A DNA stretch of 64,000 bases, from assembly GCF_040412425.1 (NCBI RefSeq), contig NC_089783.1, forward strand, positions 40,735,125-40,799,124, in the 5' to 3' direction. How positions within the stretch are numbered: position 1 is the first letter of the stretch; each line of letters opens with the position of its first letter. The notes beneath the pieces are model-generated. The model saw nothing but the letters and a program-made list of their open reading frames with translations. It ran no database searches and was not told where the DNA came from. This DNA is from Macrobrachium rosenbergii (lineage: Eukaryota; Arthropoda; Malacostraca; Decapoda; Palaemonidae). The position numbers were made by a program, and so were the translations under genes. Below are positions 11,433 to 22,000 of the stretch, piece by piece.

Positions 11433-13944
11433 ACTAACAAGGGTAGGTGATGGGTAAAGGCATTACCCACACTACTGGTATTAAGCAGATGCTGAGTATA
11501 ATCAGCAACCTTTCCTCAAGGATACACACTCACCATATTGGTGAAAATGACGTGTGTCACTCCTCGATTTTGGAGACTTGCAAGGTATCCTTATTTCAAA
11601 ATTACTTGAGGAAGATTTAACATGAGATTGCTATTTACCTTATAACATTCAGAAAAATATTTCATATAAAAACGTATCTTGAAACTAAATCTTCTGACTT
11701 GAAAGTTCAAGTCATAAGATAAACAGGTTTAACACAAAACCTCATGGCCTGCAATTGAAGGGATGCGTCTAGCATTTGTATAGTTCAGAAAGTCTTGACT
11801 TCCAATTACTTTTCTCCAGGAAATTCTTATGTTAAACTCAGTCTTTCATCTGTAATAGATGTTAAGATTTCACCTGGACAAGAGAATAAAGTTGTCACTA
11901 TTTGGTTGCATTTCTGCAGAAGGATTACCTCGCTCTTCTTTTGTCTCTGAGAGTCTTTCAAGTTGAACAGCGTTTGGGTTTAGCAAAGTTTTCGTCCCAG
12001 ACTGGTTCCAGGTCTTTCGTTGTAATTGTTATTCGAAGGATCTTGTTTTCACTTGATTTTTCAACTCAAAGTCTGCTATGCAGTTTATTCTAGAAAGTAG
12101 TTACTGCAAGCCTTGGCTTCATGATTTGGGTTAGCATTCTTGCCAACATTCAGTATTTGTGAAGATATTTTTCAGATATAATTAGGCAAGTGTTGTTTGG
12201 ACCGAAACTGTTACCGAGTTGCTTGTGTTTGTGTTGTTTCTGTACCTACAACAATTCCTAGGAATATGTTTCATTACTCGGAAGTCTCAGACTTTTGCAA
12301 ATGTCTTATTTGAATTTGCTTTATTTTGATGAGTTTTAAAAACTGGTCCTTTGGCAGGCGTACGTACAAATAAATCATCAGTTATGAGTTGTTATTGCCT
12401 GTTCCATTTAAGATAAAGGATATTTTTCCTGGAGCATTTTAGTTTGATTTTCCGATGGAGTTTTTCTGTTTTAATCAAGGACAATGAGTTGAAATTGTTA
12501 CACTGTAGGGACGTCAACAGAGACTGGTTTTATCTTTCATTGCTTCTGTTATGTGTTGGACAGATCTAGATGCAAATATGCTTGCACTGATTGTAGGAGT
12601 CGATTGTCTTTGTCAAAAGTATCATCTCATGGTTCAGTTTGTCCCTTTTATCATATTCAACGAAATGAAATGCCTTAAGTTTCCCAAATATTTGATCTCT
12701 TATGGCCTCATACTTTCTGCAGTGAGTTAAGCTGAAGCTGAGTTATATTTATGCGAATTCATTAGCTTTTGGATGCTCCTGTTGGCATGCAGTATTTTGG
12801 TATGGTTAATTATTTCAAGGTCGTTAGTGACATGAAGAATTTTTCCTAATCATGTCTTTGAATCTCAGTTCTTTCTTATCCTCTACGTTGCTTTGTACAC
12901 CAGGTTTCTGTCACATCAGAGTTCATAGTGCAACTCTGACAGTATGTTGTTTTGTTCTTAGCATTTCCACAAAGATTCAGAAAGATAGCACAGTTGTTTG
13001 ATATGTTCCGCAGGTTTTGGTATCCCAGATATTTTCGCGCTCTGCGCATTTCTCTGAGTAGAAAAAATGAGCGCAACTTTTGTCAACATAAAAGATTTGG
13101 AATGTAGTTTGCCTATTGCCCTACCCCTTGGCAAAGCTTGAAGATTCCATGGTAGTTCTGTTTATGATACGGTACAAGTCTAGGGTAAGAGGTTGCATAG
13201 GAGACGATCCTTATCGACACCACAGGAGAGGATGGAAAATCACCATCTCTAAACAATTGAATTCCTTCGATGTAGTACTGAAACACCTGTCTGTATATTT
13301 GGAGCTTATGGTGTATGTATCGTCTTAAAAGCTGCTTAATGATAGAACTTATTCAAAGGGCGACAGCATAACCAAGTTTTGTGTGCTTAAAGTAGTTATA
13401 TATAATATGCAATAAAACCATGTACGTTTATACTTGTGTGTGTTTACTTTTGCCTTACAAAACTCTCTTGCAATTTCCAAGTCTTTTGTTTGAAACACCA
13501 GTTTGCTCATCGTATAGAAAATGATGCTAGCTTATTGGCTTTTAATTTTAGAGTGAAATGAGTAGTAAAGCAATCCTACTATCAGGTAATTCTATCCATG
13601 AAAGAGTCTCCTAATATGCAACTGTCAACTACCATTCTTTGACAGCCATTTCACTTGCTTTGAGTATCGGATAAGAAATGTTTACAGCATTATGGAGCCA
13701 AATGACCGCTAATTTAACAGTTATTCGTTAAGAGATCGAGTCCTGGTTATCGTAGTGCAAAATATTTGAGGTTTCGTAAAGACATAATGACAGCTCATGA
13801 TTACTGGTTGATAAAATGAACTATAGAAAATCACTAAATGGTATCAGTTGGTGTATAAGGCAGATTTCAATTACGCTGGTGACCTTGGGAAATTAACGTA
13901 TTCTTAAAGTGTCTAGGTAACGATCGTTACCTTGCCTTTCTTAC
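11433..13944. other. Unique sequence, no supported gene
   Basis: A good acceptor-like TTGCATTTCTGCAG precedes 11922 and is followed by 57 open codons, but no matching upstream exon or recognisable protein supports it. A small hairpin (TGGGTAA / TTACCCA) lies near 11450-11470. Otherwise nothing was noted. Confidence 0.45.
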
Positions 13945-14297
13945 GAACAACCGGACCACGTGGCCCTGTTCTTCAGCCGGCTTTTTGAACTCTCCCACCT
14001 TAACCGACCACGTGGTCGCTATGGGAGCTGTAGGGGTGAAAATCACTTCCCCTCACGTGTTACTCTAATCTGGGCCTTATTAACACAAAGGAAACAAGAC
14101 TTCATTCTTTCAACAGGTGGCCCAAATGACCCTTCAGAAACTTCAAGAGAACTCGTCACAGGCCGGACTTCTGAGGCGTCGTTGCAGGAAGGGAAATTCC
14201 ATCTCGGCTGAAAAACACTTCTCAGAAATAGGTTCTGGGATCCCGAACCCCCGGTTTGGAGGCCTCATGGTTCGGCCATGTGGTATGTGGTGGTGGT
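13945..14297 (-). repeat. Dispersed repeat R1, copy 2 (inverted)
   Basis: Reverse complement of the segment at 4180-4530, collinear over its whole length with moderate divergence. It includes GGGATCCCGAACCCCC, GGCCTCATGG, ATTTCCCTTCCTGCAACGACG read on the minus strand, and the CTCCCATAGCGA block. Together the two copies flank the satellite block in opposite orientation about 9.4 kb apart. Confidence 0.85.
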
Positions 14298-16442
14298 GGT
14301 TAAAAAAATTGTAATAAAAATTTTTTTTAACAAGATAATAAAAACCAAGTGAATTTACCTCTCTATTTTATTTATTCCTCTTTTCTTTTACAAGTAGCCG
14401 CTCCCCCAGGCTTGGATCAGTTAATTCTCCGATAAAGTAGTAAATTAAATGATTTACAACTCTATTTCCGATAACTTCTATGACGTGAAGTTAAAAAACG
14501 ACCTGGTCAGGCTCTTATAGATACAAAGTTGACCACTAAATCATCTTCAAGAACCGTATTAGCACAATTTTTTTACGACACTTGTCTCGAGTATGAATAT
14601 ATCCATTTGCATATCGTTTAACGTGTTTAGATGAAATTGGAAGACTTAACTGGACTGGTAATCAAAATATTTAAAAGAATGCTCCATTCTATGTCATATA
14701 ATGGTAGGTGTGAATATTAAGGAGTTTACCAAAAGTGACAGATAGGTCATAGCTAAGTTTACTCTGGGTATTGAAAAGTGCAGTCCAGGAGGGAGCCTAG
14801 CGAACAACTATCTTATTTTATCCAGGAATGATGCCACGTACCGTAATACAATGCGAAGTTAGTAAAATTTTGTTACAGAAGTAATTATTGAGTACTACTA
14901 CAGAATATTTAAAATTACTTTAGTCGGCTCATGTTTGCTATAGCACAGAATTCGATGCAAAATAAAACTAGTCTAGAAATATATTTTCAGCTTATCTTAG
15001 TATCGTAAGGAAGGTAAATCCAATGTTGAATGAGAACAGCTACTGCGAGGATAGCTTAATTCGCTTAAAAATTATAAAGTTTCGTCTATCTGCTTATTTT
15101 GAAATAATGTTTTTTTCAAAATTTACTTCATATGAAGATGCATACTGTCTTTACTATACAAAATAGGACAATTATTTGTCGAGTTACTTTGCACAGTTGG
15201 ATATCTGAGAAACCTGAACCATAACCTAATCTATATTGCTGGTAAACGCTTTAATATTAACACCTACTATTGTATATAACAAGAGGCATCCTCTGAAATA
15301 TTTCAATTACCAATGACGTTAAGTTTTCACCAGTTCGTCAAACGACGTTAAACAATACGCAAAGGCAATACGTTCACTCTCGAGAAAAGTGACCTAAAAA
15401 ATTGTCCTAATGCAGTTCCTAAAAGTGAAAAGTTTAGCTCTCGGTACATAACAGACCCTGACCAAACCGTTTTTAACGTTCACGACTAACAATTCCTCAA
15501 AAATATGAGTGTCTTAACTGAAAAAATTTTTATTTTTTTCTGAATGAATTAACTGATCCAAGCCTAGATAATTTCTTATAACATTAGTTAAGCCAAGATT
15601 GAACACCTTCAAAACTCAAGAGGTGTATTTTACTTTTTCATAACATGAGATCAACAATGAACTTTGGATTAATGCATATAAAACAGAAAACTTGATCCAA
15701 GCCATAACAAATATGGATTTGCAAATTTACACGAAGACAATACAAGATCCACTAAAGGTGTTCATGAAGCTTCTGTAATATCAGAATCAATATTATATAT
15801 TGTGTTTTGAAAAAAATCCTTAACAGTGCTGTAGTTAACTGAAACTAATGATTCGCAGCCCACTATGAACTCTAAAACTGACTCATGCCCGCCTAGACTT
15901 TCTACTTAATATCTGAGTATAATCCGTTAAGTAAAAACATTAACTATAAAAGATTAAGACCAAAGAGTTAACATCAAGATTTATACTTCCTTCGACTTCT
16001 TTATTAAGGCCTCGTATCAAAACTATTTTTAATTCAGATCAGAAGAAAAATATTTTCCACCACGCATATTGAAAGCCGCTAGTATACTACTAGCAAAAAT
16101 GCTGTAAATTTAGCAGACACATTGACAATATACTACAGGAATCATAAATGTGGACTAAATAATGGTGTTTTGATGGTTATGTAAAATGTAGTGATAATAA
16201 AACCAGTGGATCGAGGACTCATTTTACTCACGTTTCCAGTCTTGACATGACCAGGTAAATGCAAAATAAACAGTGCGCACATGTAACCCTTTCCCTCCCA
16301 TGCCCGTTTAAAGATACAAAGGAAAATACTCGAAATACTCAAAAATACTAAACAAAAACTCAATACATTCTATGAGTAAGGAAAATCGTGAAGCCGAAAT
16401 CTGTACCATCCGACGATGAAGACTTTGATGTACAAAAAGATC
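14298..16442. other. Unique AT-rich sequence, no gene seen
   Basis: About 2.1 kb without long repeats, convincing exons or recognisable elements on either strand. Confidence 0.5.
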
Positions 16443-16928
16443 GGTGACCGGGAATAAAGTCACAAGAAAAAAAAAAAGTCACAATTTTGCCTAGGAAAAA
16501 AGTAGCAGGAAAAAAGCCAGGGAAAAATACATTAATTTATGGCGGCCGGTAATAAAGTCAAGGTTAAAAATTCACAATATTTCTTGGGGTCATTATTTTT
16601 ATGATTTTTACAGTCTTTTGTTCATGTTTTTACGGTAATCCCCAACGGCCTTGTACTAAACAGGCAGCAAAGGTGGATACATATAAAAAAAATCCCCAAC
16701 GGCCTAGTACTAACCACGCCACAAAGGCGGATACATACGGTTAAAAAAAAAATCCCCAACAGCCTTGTACTAAACAAGCCGCAAAGGTGGATACATGCAT
16801 AGTTTAAAAAAATCCCCAACGGCCTTGTATTAAACTCGCCACAAAGGTGGATACATACAGGGTCCAAACCCTTGGGGGTGTCTATCTAGGAAAGATTGTG
16901 ACTTTTTCCTGTGACTTTACCTGGATTC
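16443..16928 (+). mobile_element. TIR family T1, copy 1, with expanded internal repeat
   Basis: The left end reads GGTGACCGGGAATAAAGTCAC and the right end GTGACTTTTTCCTGTGACTTTACCTGGATTC. The ends are imperfect inverted repeats based on GTCACAGGAAAAA and CCGGTAATAAAGTCAC. The middle carries four tandem ~58-60 bp units (16633-16870) starting AATCCCCAACGGCCTTGTA and ending GGTGGATACATAC. Four other copies lie in the window. No transposase is present. It fits a small non-autonomous DNA transposon (MITE-like), but superfamily and target-site duplication are undetermined. Confidence 0.8.
16633..16870 (+). repeat. Internal ~60 bp tandem repeat of T1 (4 units)
   Basis: Four units, each containing CCCCAACGGCC, TAGTACTAA or TTGTACTAAAC, CGCC-CAAAGG and GGATACAT, separated by A-rich joints. 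Other T1 copies carry two (19.8 kb), one (20.5 and 33.8 kb) or a partial unit (21.9 kb), so the number of units varies per copy. Confidence 0.93.
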
Positions 16929-17132
16929 AAAAGACCAACCTTTATATTCGACTTAAGATACTTATTTGGCAAACAAGACACCTAATTTAGAGTTGAAATT
17001 AAAAAAGTTAAACAGAACTGTTCAACTATCAACTAAATTTAACAAATTTAAGTTTGTACTTTTGTCATCTACTGTTCGATTCCCACACGGTTTCGAATGG
17101 GGTGTATGTGTGGGTGTATAAGTAGGGGTGTA

Positions 17133-17135
<3 letters not shown>

Positions 17136-17211
<76 letters not shown>

Positions 17212-17289
17212 AGTAGGTTCCAATTGTGATACGAGTAACTGAGTAAAACTTATCTATAGAATAATTAAAGTACAGGTCCGAGTAACTAA

Positions 17290-17350
<61 letters not shown>

Positions 17351-17421
17351 TCCAATTGCGATCTGAGAACTAATTTGTAAAACTAACATATAGAGCAATT
17401 AAAGTACAGGTCCGAGTAACT

Positions 17422-17464
<43 letters not shown>

Positions 17465-17536
17465 AGAGTAGGTTCAATTGCGATCTGAGAACTAATTTGT
17501 AAAACTAACAGTAATTAAAGTACAGGTCCGAGTAAC

Positions 17537-17622
<86 letters not shown>

Positions 17623-17698
17623 TCTAGGTTCCAATTGCGATCCGAGAACTTTGTAAAACTAACAGAGCAATTAAAGTACAGGTCCGAGTAACTAGTGA

Positions 17699-17781
<83 letters not shown>

Positions 17782-17864
17782 TAACTAGGTTCCAATTGCG
17801 ATCCGAGAACTAATTTGTAAAACTAACAGAGAGCAATTAATGTACAGGTCCGAGTAACTAGTGA

Positions 17865-17932
<68 letters not shown>

Positions 17933-17935
17933 CGC
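17136..17935 (+). repeat. Compound array: six (GA)n tracts alternating with a conserved ~75 bp spacer
   Basis: (GA)n tracts lie at about 17136-17209, 17293-17345, 17422-17468, 17541-17618, 17703-17777 and 17867-17929. Between them a spacer recurs five times: TAGGTTCCAATTGCGATC, GAGAACTAATTTGTAAAACTAACA, then GCAATTAAAGTACAGGTCCGAGTAACTA. The spacers are highly similar, with small deletions. The whole is therefore a higher-order tandem repeat of roughly 125-160 bp containing an expandable GA core. Serine/leucine frames here are artefacts. Confidence 0.96.
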
Positions 17936-18634
17936 AATTAAAGCCGAAAGTATGAAAATGAACCTGAACCTTAAAGAGAAATAATTTGTGGGGTGATTCC
18001 TCAGCATTCAACAAGCATGATGGATGCACAGTACCAAGTAAAGTTTAGGTAAGTTAACATCTTATAATACCAAGCATTGAAATACTACTCATGAATTTAA
18101 AATTTTGCTGAACTTAATGCAGAATACGAAGGAAAAGCAAAAGTCTTAGAAAACAGCATTTCTTTCTTTAACAACCACTGTTGTCATTGGTCTGACAATA
18201 AAAGTATATTGTTCGAACAAACAATATACTTGTAAAACTAATTTTTAATTTTATAATTCGCTTTGAAAACATTTCACATTAATCCTCTAGACAAATTCAC
18301 TGGAGTTAGTTTTATTACGAAAAATTACTTCAAAACGGGAAAAATAAATCCGCAAAATACGACAAAAACAGACCCTGAATAGTTTTTCCATTAACGTTTA
18401 GTATTTTCCTAGTTTTTTCTCAACAGTTTACCATACACTAAACACATTGTGATATAAAGCGGAATAACTAGATAAACATCTATTTTAACATTTATGTTCA
18501 AGATATACTTGATAAAAGAATCGTATCCTTAACCGACAAATTAACTATAGTCTCTCTTGTGTCAAAATTTACGGCAAGCTTTGTGTGCAACAATTCGGCT
18601 CGTAAACATATAAAATGTTACCGAAAGTCTGCCA

Positions 18635-18835
18635 ATTAAATTTAACAATTAAAATAATCACTAGTATCCATTATAACCACTAGCATTACATTATACTACC
18701 TTTTAGATTTAACAATTAAAATAATCACTACGATTCATCATAATCACTAACATTACATTGCCTATTAAATTTAACAATTAAAATAATCACTACTATTCAT
18801 TTTAATCACTAACATTATATTATACTGAACTTCAA
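18635..18835 (+). repeat. Three-copy tandem repeat, ~61-68 bp unit
   Basis: Units beginning TTA(A/G)ATTTAACAATTAAAATAATCACTA start near 18635, 18703 and 18763. Each is followed by a CATTATAA/CATCATAA-TCACTA-CATTACATT segment. It lies just downstream of the terminal exon of the minus-strand gene model. Confidence 0.88.
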
Positions 18836-18893
18836 GTTAACATTTTTTGTTACTTCATCATTTGAATCTCGTACAACTGCGGCACACAAGCTT

Positions 18894-19039
18894 TCAAAAC
18901 TTCGCAGTCGGTGAGACTTTATCTTGAAGCTTCCTCAAGCATTTGAAGTTGACTGCTTGCCTCCGCAAAATTCGATCCTTAGGGAAATAATATTCTTGGA
19001 CAGACGTTCCACTCTTCCTCCGTGATGGTAGTTGATTTT
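18894..19039 (-). CDS. Exon 4 (terminal) of the four-exon model
   Basis: Follows a textbook acceptor CTAATTGTATTTGCATTTCCAG. Only one of three frames is open for long: NQLPSRRKSGTSVQEYYFPK through KVSPTAKF to TGA at 18896-18894. It is rich in Lys/Arg. The nearest minus-strand AATAAA I see is near 18312. Confidence 0.62.
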
Positions 19040-22000
19040 CTGGAAATGCAAATACAATTAGTCACCCTGTTTAAAACTTAAGGAAACATTTATATTGCTT
19101 TATAAAACAATTAAGATTGGCCAAGAGTTTTTTTTTTTTTGCTTAAAAGGTCAAAAAACCTTGGGACTGTTAAGAACGTTATATTACTCAATACAAATTT
19201 CGGAAGTTACGATTCATAAAAATCAAGAATATACAAAGAAAGTGGTATAACACTGAGTAATTCTTAACTAAATATAGATTTGATTACGGATTGTTGGCAA
19301 ATTGGAATAATTTCACAAATTTTAGTACAGAGGGGGTATCGCTTAGTCTCAAAAGTTCTGTAAAGGGGGAAGGCATTCAAGAGAAAGTTGGTATTTAGCG
19401 TTGCTTTGTACATTTGCCCAATGTAATCTACAGCCTTTTAATTAAAAGTACTCCTACATGAGAGAGGATGGTTTGTATATCCGCAGCACTTACATATAAA
19501 GTGGTTTTGTATTTCCGTACGTAAAAAACCAAATATCTAAAATACAGTTTCATTGATACCAGATGAGGAGAGAATAATCAAGGATTTTTATAATCTATGG
19601 CTGCCAACTTGTTAAATGCAGACGAAGATATTCCGAGATCTTTCAACAGAATCCAGGTTAAAAAAAAAAAGTCACAAGAAAAAAGTCGCAGGAAAAAAGT
19701 TGCAGGAAAAAAGTCGCAGGAAAAAAGTCACAGGAAAAAAGTCGCAGGAAAAAAGTCACAGGAAAAAAAGTCAAATTAATCTATCCTAGATAGTGACCCA
19801 CAAGGGTTTTAACCCGGTATGTATCCATGTATCCACCTTTGCGGCATGTTTAGTACAAGACCGTTGGGGATTTTTTGTTTTTGTTTTAACTCGGTATGTA
19901 TCCACAACTGCGGCGTGTTTAGTACAAGGCCGCTGGGGATTACCGTAAAAAACAAACAAATGACTCAATATCAAAGATAATAATAATGACCAAGAAATAT
20001 TGTGAATTTTTCCCTGTGGCATTATTACCGGCCACCATAAATTGATACGACTTTTTCCCCTAACTTTTTTCCTAGCCAAATTTGTGACTTTTTCCTGTGA
20101 CTTTATTTCCGGCCTCTTTCAATATTGTATCTGATATCAAGAATAAGCAGTTAAATAAGCACTCACCTCCTCTCAGAATCCCCTTTGGTGAAGCCTTCCA
20201 TCCATATTCTAATCGGTGGTTAGACCCCTTGAATAATCACTTAGGTTATTAAAACACGCTAGTCAGCCTCCTACCTCGGGAAATCGACATTACCGCTCAC
20301 CTGTTAAATAAAAGTATAATTACAGTGAAAATACATTTTTAAAAGATGTAACAATATTCCCTAAATTAATGAAATGCAGCTGTGCTCACAAATGGACTAC
20401 CATTATCAATCTCCAGAGTCTGCGTGCAAAGGTCAAAGAAGCATAACTCAAGTTTATGATCCATGACCAAAATGAATCCAAGTAAAAAAACCACAGGAAG
20501 AAAGTCACGATCTTTCCTAGATAATAACCCTGAGGGTTTTAACCCGGTATGTATCCACCTATGTGGCGTGTTTAGTACAAGCCCGTTGGGGATTTTCGTA
20601 TAAACAAACAGAAGACTGTAAATATGAAAGATAATGACCCCCAAGAAATAGTGAATTTTTCCCCTGTGACTTTATTACCGGCCACCATAAATTAATGCAA
20701 CTCTTTCCCCGTTACTTTTTTCCTAGTCAAAATTGACTTTTTTTCCTGCGACTTTATACCGACCACCGACCAGAACACATGCATAACTTGGAAACGGGAT
20801 AACAAGGATTGGTCACTCTGCAAAATGTGTCATGCTAAAATGCTTGAAAAAGGTATTGTGAGCCAAAGGCCAACTATCTCGCTACAACAGGGAAACAATT
20901 TTAGGTTGAAAGGGCAAATCAGGGTATCGTGTCTAAACGTTTCTTTTTTTTTATTATTTTTTTTTAAACAATTATTTTAATCTCACGAAGTTTATCTAGT
21001 CTTATTTTTGGCTGACTATATGGCACTGCTGGGGTGGTAAGAGAGGGTATTGTGGCTATATGAGTTTACCGTGCAATCATCAACAATCGATACTGGGGTT
21101 TACAAAACGAGGACAATTACCTAGAAAGCTAATAGGCATTTTAAAACTGGACATTTTACGATAGGTATTTGAGAAGTGGATATTTAACAGTATCGGCAGA
21201 TTTCATATTTTAATTGTTTTAATATGAAAATATTCCAAAAATTTGTCCAGGGCGTCACCACTAAAAATTTTAGTGTCATATTAGCGGTGAACCTTCCTGT
21301 CATTACGCAGTTCTGCCAAGTAATGAGAGTGTTAAGTTTACAACATTTAGGAAGACTTGGTAAGCTTTTTATAACAAGATACACCCTGGATAGAAACTGA
21401 CAAAGTATTCACTTACATGATTTATCAAAGAGTATCTACAAATTCTCTTATCCATAATACGAGCTTATTATTCCCTAACTGGTGATTAATTACAAGAAAG
21501 TTAATTCACTTCATTGAAACTATCCTCGTATGGATATTGACACCGATCAAATGAATAACTCTTAAATGAAAGAAAATTTGCTAAAACATTGAAACCTGTG
21601 ATGCCCTACATACATTTGGTACTGAACTTCTGAGGTCTCGGTTTTCAATGTCAAAATCTGTGAATCTGCATTAAAAACGCATTCATACACTGAGCACTGG
21701 CACGTCTACAAATTCGCTGATTTACTCTTTAGCTTTCTGCAATTAATGCTTTGGGGTTATGGCAGCGGTGGCCGGTAATAAAGTTCTAGGAGAAAGTCAC
21801 AGGAAAAACAATCAATTTTGGCTAGGAAAAAAATGTCAATTTATGGTGACCGGTAATAAAGCCAGGGGAAAATTTCACATTATTTCTTGGTCATATGATA
21901 TTTACAGTCTTATGTTTATCCGGCAATCCCCAACGGGCTTAAAACCCTTGGGGGTCACTATCTAAAAAAGATTGTTGTGACTTTTTTCCTGTGACTTGTT

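Noticed and set aside
11902..12093. 63-codon plus-strand frame after a good acceptor-like site
   Set aside because: No in-phase partner exon, no recognisable protein, and Leu/Val-rich low-information composition.
16622..16867. 81-codon repetitive minus-strand frame (IHLCG-STRPLGI repeats)
   Set aside because: Arises from the ~60 bp internal units of transposon T1; copies elsewhere do not keep the frame.
17069..18029. Ser/Leu-rich and Arg/Glu-rich open frames
   Set aside because: Translations of (GA)n or (TC)n arrays; no unique protein sequence outside the array.
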